Of a DNA stretch of 64,000 nt, positions 11,863-23,200 are shown in pieces (positions within the stretch are counted from its first letter, which is position 1; each line of letters begins with the position of its first letter). The translations under genes and the position numbers were made by a program. A model generated the notes under the pieces. That model saw nothing but the letters and a program-made list of their open reading frames with translations, was not told the DNA's origin and ran no database searches. The stretch is taken from the NCBI GenBank assembly GCA_038049695.1, contig CP142455.1, forward strand, positions 25,147,501 to 25,211,500. Direction: 5' to 3'. Source of the stretch: Cinnamomum chago (Eukaryota > Streptophyta > Magnoliopsida > Laurales > Lauraceae).

Positions 11863-12599
11863 TAAGAATACAACGTCTACAACTTGCACTTTTAGCAACG
11901 TTTTTTGGCGACGCTTTACAAATTCGTTGGTGAAAATCAGACTTTTACCGATGTTTTACTAAAAAACGTCGGCAAAGTTCAATCTTGGAATTAATTTCAT
12001 TTTTAGGAAAAGTTTATTACCGACGAATTAGAAAACGTCGATAAAATCGAGTTTTAGTGACGTTTCCTTGGTTTTACCGACGAAAAAAACTTCGGTTAAA
12101 GTCTTATTTATTTTCCTTTTTGCTTTTGCCGATGAAAAAAAAGTCGGTAAAAGTCTTATTTATTTTCCCTTTTGCTTTTACCAACGAAAAAAAACGTCAG
12201 TAAAAATAGTTTATTTTTTATTTCTTTTTCTTTTTCTTTTGCCGAAGAAAAAAAACTTCTGTAACAATATTTTACTTTTTACTATTTTTTATTTTTTATT
12301 TTACCAGCGAAAAAAAGCGTCGATAAAAGTATTTTATTTTTTATTTATTTTTATTTTTTCTTTTGCCGACAATTGAAAACCGTCGACAAAGTCCAATTTT
12401 ATTATGAAGTGAAAAATAAATATTAAAATGAACTTTTGGCGACGTTTTATAGAAAACGTCGGTAAAGTATAATTTTATTTTTAGGAAAATTTACAATCAG
12501 TGACCTTTACCGACGAAATTTTTTTTACAGACAAAAATTAGCGTCGGAAAATTTATTACCAAAGTTTAATTTAAAACGTCGGTAAAGCCCTTTGTTTTT

Positions 12600-13030
12600 T
12601 CCCACTTCTTTTTTCCCTCTCCCGCCAGGAAAATCCCTCTTTTCTCCTCTCTCTGCTATTTCTCTCTTTCTCTCTCACTCGATCTCTCTACGCTCTCTCT
12701 CTCTCGCTCGATCTCTCTGCTCACTCTCGCCGCTGCCTCTGCTCGGACCCTATCTGCCCCCAATTTCCTCTCTCTCACTCTCTCTCGCTCTACTCTCTCT
12801 CTTTCTTACCCTCTCTCTGATCTCTCCAACTTCTCGCTCTCTCCAATCCGTTGGTCTCTCTCTGCTCTCTCTCTCTCTCTCTATTGGTCTCTCTCTACAC
12901 TCTATCTCTCGCTCTCTCTCTCTCGCTCTTAGTCTCCCTCTGCTCTGTCTCTCGCTCTCTCGGTCTCTCTTTGTTCTCTCTCACTCTCAGTCTCTCTCTG
13001 CTCTCTGTCTCTCGCTCTCTCCGTCTCCAA
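12600..13030 (+). repeat. CT-rich leader tract
   Basis: Dense CTCTCT/TCTCTC sequence equivalent to the purine tract at 8470-9060 read on the other strand. The long open frames here encode only Ser/Leu/Arg-rich low-complexity peptides and are not genes. The tract probably lies in the element's transcribed leader. Confidence 0.75.
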
Positions 13031-14039
13031 AAACCCATCTCTGTTATCAGGCACAGACCCATCCCACTGAAGAAAACTGGTGCCCCCTTTTTCGGTTGTC
13101 TTCTCCAAAGCCACCACGAGTTTGACCCCTTTTCCAGTCGTTTCTCTAGACGCAACACAAGGTCGACTCCTTTTCTGGTTGTCTTCTCCAAACACATTTG
13201 CCATTTTCTGCTCTATCTCTATAACAGAGAATCGAAAAAGGAGGAGGTATTTCAGTTTGCTTTGTTCTTGACTTGTAGGTTTTTTTTTTTTTTTTTTTGG
13301 TTCTTTAGTATTTGTGTTTTGATTTGGTTGCATGAGATTTTGGGGAATGGTTGAATGATTGGATTGGATTGGTCAGGGTTCTGCGTGAGTGATTGTGGGG
13401 TTTTTTTTTTTTTTTTTTTGAGTGAGGGCTTGGAATCTGAAGTTGTCTGTGGTGGTGGTTTGTTTGATCAGTTGTGGGAGTTGGGGAGAATTTGGGAATG
13501 ATGTGTTCATTTGTTGGAAGTTGGTATAGTGGTGCTTGGGGAGTCTGGGTAGGTTGAGTATTTGGGTTGTGATTCAGTTGATTATGGGGTTTTAATAGAT
13601 TGAAACTATAGAATTTAAATGAGAAAGTGCCAAATAATTTTTTTAAAAAGGGCATTAAGTTTCAATTGTTTTCATGGAAGAAAGGGAAGGAGAGAAAACA
13701 GATCAATGATAGCAATGTAGAAGACCACAACTAGACATGAAGAACTAAGAAGAACCCCAAAGCACTCAAGAGGATTGAATGGAATCAATAGGAAATGAGG
13801 TTAAACTTACCTCTCAAGAACAAGGGCTTTATTAGTGAGAGATAAAAAAGAAGGTGGGGGAGTTGTAACGGTTTTAGGGCTTCGAAGTACTCTGGTTTAA
13901 GTAACAAGATAGAAATATAGAGGATTTTGGGCAGTGTAGGGCGGTCAATTGGACCCTCTTATTAGAGTGGTATGCCTATTATTAAGAAGGTAGTTTCTGT
14001 CATTATCTAAAAAAGGAATTATGCACATATGCTATTAGA

Positions 14040-14710
14040 TGGTAAAACATTTTTTACCGATGGAAATAATCGTTGGGGAAAAAAAAAATATTCTTTACTT
14101 TTTTTTTTCTTTTGCCGACGAAAAAAAAACGTCGGTAAAAGTATTTAATTTTTTTATTTTTCTTTTTCATTTTGCAGACAAAAAAAAAACGTCGGTAATT
14201 AAAAGTATTGTATTTTTTTTTTTTGCCGATGAAAATAAAAACGTCGGTAAAAGCATTTTTATTTTTTATTTATTTTTTCGTTTTATTTTGCCGACGAAAA
14301 AAAAAACGTTGGTAAAAGTATTTTATTTTTTTATTTATTTTCTTTTTATTTTTCCGACGAAAAAAAAACGTCGTTAAAAGTATTTTATTTTATTTTTTAT
14401 TTTTTTATTTTTCCGACAAAAAAAAACGTCGGTAAATAATTCGTTATTTTTATTTAATTTTCCTTTTGATTATGCCGACGAAAAAAACGTCGGTAAAAGT
14501 TACATTAATTTTTTAGAAAAGTAAAATAAATTTACCGACGTTGTCAAAGTGTCAGTAAAAGTCAAATAATCATCAGTAAAAATCTTATTTTTGCCGACGG
14601 AAAAGAATTTCGCCGGTAAAAGGTTTTGTCCACAAATTTTTACCGACGTGTGGCCGACGAAAATATTTGCGTTTTTACCGACGTTTTGTTGACCTTTTGC
14701 GACGAAAAAT
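14040..14710. repeat. CACTA subterminal array with hairpin units of about 58 bases
   Basis: Repeated units of the form GCCGACGAAAAA, A-run, AACGTCGGTAAAAG, then T-rich spacer. Each unit can fold on itself through CCGACG/CGTCGG. This is the right subterminal zone of CACTA element B. Confidence 0.82.
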
Positions 14711-14741
14711 TTCGTACCTAAATGTGTAAACTATTGTAGTG

Positions 14742-14930
14742 AACTTGATGATGTCCACGCTTTCGAGTGATAGAGGCTTTGGGTGCAAAGAAGTGGTGTC
14801 CATTCTGAAACATTAAATGGTGGTCGGGGTTTAGAAGCTATCAAAGCCCCACAAAGTGCGGTTGTGGTGGTGGATTTCCCTCATTAGTGATCAACCCCTA
14901 GCGGGGACTTAACTTGCAAAAAAAAAAAAA
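14742..14930 (+). mobile_element. Possible poly(A)-ended retroposon (SINE-like)
   Basis: The segment between the CACTA end and the resumed duplicated sequence finishes with a run of A (about 14915-14929). Its 3' part (TTTCCCTCATTAGTGATC, CCCCTAGCGGGGACTT) resembles the tail of the SINE at 16041-16203. I found no clear pol III boxes or TSD. Confidence 0.35.
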
Positions 14931-16040
14931 AATTGAGCTTTAGCCTCATTTTTACGTTGGAGGTGTTTGACATATAATTAGTACTCCTTAAACCTGAAAT
15001 TCTCAACTTCATGACCGAAATTCATGGGAACAATGTATGTTGTGACATAAACCAATAAATCATATGACACCATGGGACTGTCCCATGATGTCATGGTACT
15101 CTTGGGCCTTGGCTGACAAATGTTCTTGTCTAGTCAAACCCGGTGGCCCCACCTCATGATCAATCCGAGTCTACCACAATATAAAGAGTCCCTCGATAGT
15201 CACCAATCCTAAGTTTGGCATCCATCCAAATGTTGTGCATTTGTTTTGCAAGTGAGAACTTGTGGGCAGTTGTCCCGGTAGTTAGGATGATGATTCGAGC
15301 TTCTGCCATCATACACAAGCTCGTGGGGGTGGGATCTTCCAATTCCCTTCCCCCCCCCCCCCCCCCATCTTTTTTAATTCAAAATTTCCTCCATCTTTTA
15401 AAAAAAAAAAAAAGAAGTCAAGAGCAACCTCCTTTTTTACTAAAAGACAAAAAAGCTCCACTTTTCTAAACAAAAAGTCAAAAAGATTATATACCAAACA
15501 ACTAAAATTAAAATATCATCATAACCCAATTATATTTTATTCTCTCTTGATTTGATGTTTTACATAACCCCATTATATTTTATTCTCTCTTTATTATTTT
15601 ATAATCACACTTTATTTTACATGTAAAATTACTAAATGGTAGGGCTTGGCCACACCACACAATAAAGATGATTGTTTATCATAGATTCTCTCTGCATATA
15701 TGGTGGACCCAAGTTGCATCCCCACACCAAAAATTTATCACGAGTAACGTTCTTCACAGAAGTGATGTGGAGACCACTCTTCAACGGTGGAAAAATGGGG
15801 GAGGATTGGGGCCTAGCCATGGCCTAGGTATCTTTGCTCATCATTTCTAAAGTTTCGACATTCTGCCTTATCTAGGATTAACTTTTTTACATTGGGGCTT
15901 ACTTAAGAAAATCTTCTTCTCACAGAGCTTCCCACTAATTCAATTTTTACTCGTGATTGGATAAAACACCTTTCCTATGCTTAGACCAAGATCTTTGAGG
16001 CTTCAAAATCTTATATTTAATGACTTACTAAATTAAGAAT
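14931..16040. other. Shared part of duplicated segment, no gene
   Basis: The sequence is homologous to copy 2 (51650-51860 plus 54715-56840). It holds a C homopolymer (15350-15366) and A-rich runs. Short open frames here show no recognised family. Confidence 0.6.
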
Positions 16041-16203
16041 GGTCTCCTTACCCTAGTGGTAAGAGGCATCACTTTTTTTCTGCTTGTCCACGGTTCGAAT
16101 TTTCCCTCTTACTTGTTTTCTGGTTGCCTACAATTCGAATCTAGGCAGTCACTTTCCCTCACAAGAGGGGTTACTACTTGTTCGATTAATGAAAATGAAA
16201 TTT
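16041..16203 (+). mobile_element. tRNA-related SINE, copy in duplicated segment 1
   Basis: A box A-like TAGTGGTAAGAGG (16054-16066) and a box B-like GGTTCGAAT (16092-16100) have pol III spacing. A tail with TTCCCTCACAAGAGGGG follows. Within it, a CTTGT...CGAAT block is duplicated. An orthologous copy sits at 56857-56980, so the SINE inserted before the segment duplicated. Confidence 0.65.
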
Positions 16204-17638
16204 AAATATTTAAACATTCTTTATTGAAAGGCCAACGTCGTTTAATTATATGAATCTCATATGGTTGCTAATTCACTAAAGAAATTACCATATGGACAAG
16301 TTATTTATATGTATTAGCATTTCATCTAAAACATTTCAAAAAACTAATGAAATTTCAATATTTACACTCTTTTTAGTCTGTTTTGATATTAAAAAAATAA
16401 TCAATACTATACAAAATAATGAACTCGATAGAATAAAATATGCTATAATTATATTCCAAAAATGTTATTCCAACGTACATCTTTGAGTTTTGCTAGGCAT
16501 GTGCCACTTGAATCATCTGACTTTTCTCCGTTTGCTTTCTTTTGAAACTTCTCATTTATTAAGTAAAACAAACCATGATTAACAGTGCTTTTCTGTGTAA
16601 GGTGAGAAAGATTTTCTATAAGACGACCTGCAATTAATCCCTAATTTTCATGTTGGAAGTGCCACTCCTTGACTAGTGGTCAAATCTAGCCAAAACAAAG
16701 TGGGGGGAAAAGCAATACTTTCCTTTTTCTACTTGCAAATGTAAAGTGTGATTATTGTTATCATCTCTTAATTCAAAAACGCGAATCTTGTAGGGCACCC
16801 TTTGTGCGGCATTGGGGAAATCATTTCCACATAAAAAAAATTCCATTTTCCATCAAAAGACTTTTCCAACCTCCCCCATTGGAAATGCTTTTCTACAGAA
16901 TCACGAAAAATTTAGTTCATTCTTCAAATTTACCTCAAGGAAAAGCAACCGCACCAAACTTGGAGTTTTAAACTCTTTAGAAAAGTGCTTCCACTTTCTA
17001 TATATGCATGTTCCGCAAAAATATTGTTCCACAAACGTGCCCTTAATGCCCCATTCATGCTTCTGGCAAGTGAGGAGAGCAGAATTTCAGGTCCACCAAC
17101 CGAAAATTGGACATTATTAATCATATGCTCATTCTTATGGTAAGACCTAGTATGAGAGCCTAAATCCTATGAAGCTTTGCCTGGAGAAATCAAGTCCATA
17201 GCAATTCCCACTGATTTAAAATTTTAGCCACTCAATATAAACTCTTTTCAACATTGCATGGGGCCGTCATCTCCACATTTTACTCAGTAGGAGCTGGGCC
17301 CACTGTAAGATTGATTGTTTGCTTAAAAAAATTACGATATTTTCAATAAGTGGGCTTTTATCACGTGATACTCGAATTCTCGGTAAATGGTCCCCAATCT
17401 GGAGTCCTACTCCTTCAACCCAGGATTTCTCTAAAGCCTTATGAGAGAATAAACTCCCTACTATGAAGATCTGGACTCTTAATCCTCGTGGTGGTACTAT
17501 TGAAACTGGAACTCATTGCCCCCTTTTTTATAATTTTGTTTTTCTCCATCTTTGTAATTACACGCACCCACACTCAAGCAAGTCCATCACTAGTCGCTAC
17601 CTGATGACTTTTTCTATTAAAGAAAGGTTCCACACCAG

Positions 17639-18633
17639 CACTGGCGGACCCAAGATTTTTGTTTGGGTGGGGCTAAATTTTTGCTCGGCTTTGCTAGACT
17701 TTTTTCACATTAACAATATCAAAAGAAAAATATATTTCATATAAATATATAGAAAAAATTTTCCATGATTGGATCTCTTGCCCAATTGAAGGTTCGTCCC
17801 ACTGTCTCTCCCAAGTGATCATCAAAACAACCGAAGACAACATTTTCTTTAATCATAGGTGTTTGGATGCCCTAAAACAATGATTTGGGTGAGCACCCAA
17901 TTACCCAATTTGGGTTTCCAAAGAGGTTATATTTGGATCCAAAGAATTTGGTTGCCTACACTTAACTTAGCTGTAAAAATAATTCTCTACAGTTAGTTGT
18001 GGGTTCATGGCAAAGACGAAAGGTTTTCAGTTAAATATACCTCAAGTTATCCAAACATATGAACCCTAAGGCTTAATTTATGTATGAGTTGAAGAATAAA
18101 GTGTGCCCAATGGTGATTTGGTTGTCTTCGGACCTGTAGACATGCTCTGATTTGATGATTTAGACTTAGGGTTTAGATTATGATTTGGTGATTTAGGATT
18201 TGAAATTATGATTTGGAGATTAAGCGTTCAAATTTAGGTATAGAGTGATTAGGATTATACTAGATTGAAAAAGGGAGGGAGGTAGCTTTATTTAGGATTA
18301 TTTGTGGAGAGGAAGAGACTTATAACCACGAGAAGATGGGCGATAAAAAGCTCGATTGGTGCAGCGAGGATCTCAGACTCTCAATAAAAAGAAGATGTTG
18401 AGAGAGAGAGAACGACGCAAAAAGAATCCGGTACTCTCGGCGAGAAGATGTCAAAAGAGAAGATGAGTGTTTTCAATAAGAATTTGTGACGTGGGGCAAG
18501 AACAAGGTTTACACGTGGAGCAACTGTTTATTAAAAATATGTGGGATAGATCTAGGCCATTCAAATCTTTAAATTATTTTCAAAATTGACCTAGCACCAC
18601 CGCCCCAGGTGATTTATATGTAGGTCCGCCACG
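17639..18633. mobile_element. hAT-type non-autonomous element with perfect 8-base TSD
   Basis: The left end is CACTGGCGGACC; the right end read inward is CGTGGCGGACC. The flanks are CACACCAG at 17631-17638 and 18634-18641. Copy 2 of the long duplication has the uninterrupted site (CTCACCAGTGACC near 58020), so insertion followed duplication. No transposase is visible; there is a GAGAGAGAG tract near 18395. Confidence 0.9.
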
Positions 18634-19199
18634 CACACCAGTGACCATTGAGCCACCGTTTGGATTGACAACAACTTCATATGTAGTGTCTTGCTCCTTC
18701 TGACAAATAATAAGTATATATGGAATGGATCACAATCATAGATCATTTTGAATTGTTATGGCAATCGTAGATCATTTTAACTTGAGGATTTTACCAAAAA
18801 AAAAAAAACACTTTAGATGACCTGTGGGCTTAAAAGAACACTTTAACCGACTTTGCACAAGATCAGTCATTTTGCCTGAAAAAGTATTTTTTTTAGCACT
18901 TTCAACTAGCGTCCCTAGGGACCTTAGTTTTATGACGCTAAGGGTCCCTAGGGACTCTGCGGTGGACGCAAATTAGAACAAAAGAGGCATTTTCCTCGTG
19001 TTTCACTGTCAAGGCTTCCATTTGCACATACAGGTTCCTCTGCACCCTTTCTCCCTCAAACAACTATGGTCCCCTCCAACATCCGCTTCGGCTACTGCTC
19101 CTGCTCCTCGCCCTCCTACCAACTATGGTCCCCTCCCACATCGTCTTTGTCGAAGGTATGGTGCTCCCCTTTGGCCTTTTCTAACTGGATTGTTGTCTA

Positions 19200-20324
19200 G
19201 GACAAACCCTTATTGTGTCTCCATGCCTTTTGGTTTGGTTAATGTTTCCTCGTGGCAGACATCTACTCTCCACTCTAAAATCGCTTTCTAAAAGGGTCTT
19301 TGTCTTCCTTGTGTAACATTACCCCTCATAGCAAGAAAAATGCCCTAAAAATGGCGTTTGCCTTTTCTGAAAGACAATGGGCATATATAAATGCATGATC
19401 TGCTTTCTATTGTTTCCAGTTCTTAATCGCTTGCCAAAGGCAAATGCATGATCTGGTTTATATTGTTTCCGGTTTTGAATTGCTTTTAAATGCATGATTT
19501 GGTTTATATTTTTTCTGGTTCTGAATCACTTGCTAAATACAAATGCATGATTTGGTTGTCAAAAGCAAATGCTCATGTAAATTAGGGATCACTTGTGTAG
19601 CCCAAAATAGGATTTATTTTTTAGAACCTAGGCAGTAACAAAGTTGTGTATTTATAATTAAAGGTTTCAGCTATCACTAATAATGATTTTAAATGGGTTT
19701 TGAACAATAGGAAAAATGTTCTGATATCCTTTTGGCCTTGTCAGGTTTTTGAATTGACCAAAACAATCCGAATTATTAGTGACCTGGTGATCAACACATA
19801 TCAATTGTGACATGCATATAAATCATATGATCTGAAAATTTAGGAAATTGAGGGAGCCTTTGGTGTAGAAGAAAATGCCTACTATTACAACCTTGAGGGT
19901 GCATTTGTGCAAAGACGGAGCCGTGGAATTGGAAGGAAGTCTGGCGCCTTCAACGCTAATGTATTTGGTGTAGTGGATATGCCACAGTTTATTTTGTGCT
20001 TGTGAGGATCTTAAAATCTTCTCTAGGGAGGTCAAAAATGGAAATCTGGCTCTTCCAAGGCCTGTGCACAGACGCACACTTATACACTTTACCAAAGTCA
20101 CTCACCATCAACACTATAATTAGGAATCATTTATTTCTATGAGGAGAGGTGTCTCACCTGAACTATCAGAATCCTGACAGTAAAAGGTTCTTATTATTGC
20201 AACCTTCTTGTGATTTTTTTCATAATGTGTTATTATTATTACTGTTGATAACATTGTAGATATGAGATGTTGAGGAAGATTAGGTTCTAGTATGTGATGC
20301 GTGGAAGTGGAGACATGAGTTGAG
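19200..20324. other. MULE interior, no recognised gene
   Basis: Contains several spaced copies of AAATGCATGAT(T/C)TGGTTTATATT (19390-19560). Open frames on either strand show no recognised domain. Confidence 0.5.
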
Positions 20325-20475
20325 TTGTGAAGTAGAGAAATTGGACTGTGGAAAAATGTTGTAAAGTGGAGGAATTGGACTGTGATGTGGATTGTTGTGA
20401 AGTAAAGGAACTGGACTGTGATATGGAATGTGGAGTGTGGACTGTGATATGGACCATAGACTATGGACTGTGGAA
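20325..20475 (+). repeat. Degenerate tandem repeat (GGACTGTG units) inside the MULE
   Basis: Repeats of GGACTGTGGA/GGACTGTGATATGGA with GTGAAGTA(G/A)AG spacers. The open frame across it (Cys/Asp/Glu-rich) is an artefact of the repeat. Confidence 0.7.
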
Positions 20476-21416
20476 AAATGGAGACCGTAGTTTGAAATTA
20501 ATGTTTTTTATTTGGATGGCTTGTTTATTTTGAGATTTTCTCAATAATTGTTACAGCGTATAATACCTCTATCATTTTCCTTGACAGAGTTGGTGGCAAG
20601 GGAAACAAAAGACCGAAGACGATGTAGCGTTTGGCCCAAATGGATCCAGAGCTTGGGATGCAAAAAAGTGTAAGACTCTCATTTATATCCTACATGCACA
20701 CAATCATTTCACTCTTCTCGTCGGTTACACGAACGAAAATCGCTGGGAATTCTACAATAGCTCGAGCAGTGATCGACCATTATCATCAGAATATTTGTGA
20801 TAGTTTTGTGAGTATAAAACCCATCAGTTTCCTGTTATTCATGGATTGCCCTTTCGCATGCTATTATTTATTGACTTTTTTTCTTACTTAATCTGTAAAC
20901 AGAGATTGTGGTTGATGCAATGATTTGGAGATTACGGATGGGGTGAGCCATGGGTGTGGACGAATGTCACAAAGACTGATATCTCCTATCAACAGAATGG
21001 CGTGGAGATGATAGGCTTTTCAACTCCCTAACCTCCCAGCTATATAGACTTCTGTTGTATTATATGCCAAGGAAGTATGAAATTGTTTCGGTGAAATTAA
21101 TGTAATGAACTGGTATTCTTTTGGATGAAAATGATGTAAAGAACGCGTTGTTTGAATGGAATTTATTTGGATGTAATTTTTTTGTTGAAGTTAAAGTTGA
21201 TGTATGATGTAATGAACTTGTTATTTTCTGTGAAAATGATATAATGAAATTATTGTTGGGTTGAGATTTATTTGTTGAAGTTGAAGTTGAAGTTGATGTT
21301 TGATGTAATGAGGCCATAATTGTAAACCGAAAATAGTTGTTATTAATCCACCACGATTTAAAAACAGAAAAGCTTCCCAGCATCCCTAACGACTCATAAA
21401 GCAGCCCAGATTTCCT

Positions 21417-21695
21417 TCCCAGCGTCCCTAGCGACCTATATTAGTTATAGATAAGGATCGCTAGGGACCCATTGAACAACATCTGTTTCCTTCCCTGCGT
21501 CCCTTATGACTTATAGTAGTTATAGATAAGGGTCCGTAGGGACCCATTTAACAACATCTGTTTCCTTCCCTGCATCCCTTACGACCTATATTAGTTATAG
21601 ATATGGGTCGCTAGGGACCCATTGATCATCATCTATTTTCTTACCAGCATACCTAGCTACGTATATTACTTATAAATAAGGGTCCTTGGCGACCC
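21417..21695. repeat. Four tandem units with internal inverted repeats, MULE interior
   Basis: Units of about 75 bases each contain CGTCCCTAGCGACC-like and GGATCGCTAGGGACC-like halves around TTAGTTATAGATA. The same GTCCCTAGGGAC core appears in the TIRs (18905-18960, 24405-24420). Each unit can fold into a hairpin. Confidence 0.8.
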
Positions 21696-22065
21696 TTACA
21701 TATTAAAACAAAGTGCATAGCAGAAGTAGTTTTTATGAGCAGATAAGGTCCATTCCAACATAACTATATGCAGAGGGAAATCCAACTTGAATTGAATTAA
21801 TTCAAGGGAAAAAAATAAAAAGAAATGAGGCAAATTATTCATTAACAACTAAGAAGAAGCCAGATGGATCATTATATCTGGAAAAACCCAAAATATCATT
21901 GACATGTCATTAAATTTCTTCTGATTACATTGTTGTACGTATGCATAAAAAAATATTTGAAACAAAATATCATTAAATGTGATGACATTTGTTGTTAAAA
22001 TACATAAACAAAACCCATCAAATTACATGTGACATAAGACATCAAAAAACCAAAAACGGGTTCCT

Positions 22066-22521
22066 TTACTGAAGAGCGGGAGGATTACGGCAGGTCCCTT
22101 GATTGTGTCCCCTCTCTTTACAGTTGGAGCAGGTTACAACCCTTCTGACGCGGTTGCGTTCTTCCACCTGGACCCTATTCTTCTTTGGCCGACCTGGCTG
22201 CGTACTTGCTAATGGGAGAAGAACTCCTTCGCAAGAGCACGACTCCCACTGCTTTCTATCACGGGTTGCATGTAAAACCTTGTTGTAGGTCATATGATAC
22301 ATGGGCGTATGGCACCAGTGCTCATAGTAATCATATGGATCAATATTCCGAACTTTCATTGCAGCCATAGCATATGAGCATGGGATTCCCATTACTTCCC
22401 ATATGCGGCACGAGCATGATTTACACTCTAGATTGACGACATCGACGTACTCACCTGATTGCACCTGAAACTCTACCAAATGACATATACAAGTTTGTGA
22501 GAAACCACTCCCAGCTGTCAC
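22066..22521 (-). pseudogene. MULE transposase C-terminal part: SWIM zinc finger plus zinc knuckle
   Basis: The minus strand has a SWIM-type finger: VVNLECKSCSCRIWEVMGIP, with the C-x-C...C-x-H pattern altered at the last ligand (IPCSYAMAAM, where family members have PCPHA). Downstream are GRPKKNRVQ and a CCHC zinc knuckle (CSNCKERGHNQGTC), the usual C-terminus of plant MuDR-like transposases. The frame ends with a stop near 22066. Upstream on the minus strand (22522-22791) the expected DDE catalytic core is missing or unreadable, although the N-terminal part lies just beyond. This remnant could bind DNA or RNA but not catalyse transposition. Confidence 0.85.
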
Positions 22522-22791
22522 GACGCTATGATTCGGCGAAGGCGAAAGTAATTAGAAATAGCTGATTATTTGCATCATGTGTCACATCTACTAGTAGATA
22601 TCCAGGATATTTGCCACGAAGATGTGGGAAATTCTTTTATGTATGCACCGATCACCAACTCTTTTGCTTTGGTTGACCTAATTTCATTGATCAAGGCTTC
22701 TCTTTGATGTTTATTTCTTTGCCTCTTATGGTTCCTGCATAAAAAACACATGGATCAATTAACTTTGGATTTATATAAACACAATTATGGA

Positions 22792-23200
22792 TTAAAAATA
22801 AATTTCACTGCGTACGAACTTGGTTTCTGGGGTTTCTTTGGTAGCATATGTACCTCCTTCCCTTTTTACAACGAACAACAATAGATTGTTTCTTGGATAA
22901 GTCCCTGAAGCTCTGAACATTCCCTTTACATCATTGTCATCATCAATATCTATCAATGAAAAAAAAAACTTCCGTTGTGAAGAAGGTACTTTATACATAA
23001 GGCTTCCACACTTGCTTCTCAGTTTGATGCTTCGAGTGCAATGTTCACCAGCTCACTATATGTTATGGTTTTCCAGAGATGCCTCATCTTCTGTCTTCAT
23101 CCAATATATTGAGGACGTTTGAGATCAAATTGAAAATCACCATCATAATGTAATATTGTTAGGACATCAACATCCGAAGGAATACTGCAACATTAAAACA
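22792..23200 (-). pseudogene. MULE transposase N-terminal part (PB1-like region), broken
   Basis: Minus-strand pieces match the N-terminal pattern of plant MULE transposases. YYDGDFQFDLKR and a MRHLWKTITYSELV-like stretch precede KVPSSQRKFFFSLIDIDDDN and DVKGMFRASGTYPRNNLLLF. The acidic segment before MF is typical of the PB1-like N-terminus. The pieces lie in more than one frame, so this is a decayed gene start whose core does not follow. Confidence 0.65.

Larger units (their letters stand above)
11871..14741 (+). mobile_element. Non-autonomous CACTA element B
   Basis: The right end at 14741 reads CACTACAATAGTTTACAC on the minus strand, a CACTA terminus. The left end is near 11871 and matches element A's outer end (TTGCACTTTTAGCAACG, GTTTTTTGGCGACG); a CACTAAG at 11860 overlaps the neighbouring Harbinger end, so the exact start is unresolved. 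Subterminal arrays with CGTCGG/CCGACG lie at 11930-12590 and 14040-14710. A CT-rich leader (12600-13030) and a block shared with element A (13028-13160) follow the left array. No transposase is present, so mobility would need enzyme from another element, perhaps a relative of the one at 1568-6308. Confidence 0.82.
10680..18690. repeat. Long duplicated segment, copy 1 (interrupted)
   Basis: Blocks here match 51445-58070 in the same order and orientation. Examples are 10700-10885 with 51465-51640, 14930-15340 with 51650-51860 and 54715-54965, 15620-16200 with 56430-56980, and 16790-17640 with 57175-58020. Gaps in the match correspond to elements inserted in only one copy. Copy 1 has gained a Harbinger-like element (10886-11862), CACTA B (11871-14741) and a hAT element (17639-18633). 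No gene is recognised in the shared part. It could be a segmental duplication or two copies of a large unknown repeat. Confidence 0.85.

Noticed and set aside
11860-11866. CACTAAG as the exact left end of CACTA element B
   Set aside because: Its CAC is the end of the Harbinger-like element and TAA is that element's target duplication, so the match to CACTA is probably coincidental.
12592-13354. Long plus-strand open frames rich in Ser/Leu
   Set aside because: They translate CTCTCT low-complexity sequence; the same tract is open in several frames and recurs inverted at 8470-9060 as part of a transposon leader.
18998-19291. Open frame near the left end of the MULE
   Set aside because: It lies mostly within the terminal inverted repeat, is mirrored at 24151-24411 and has no domain.
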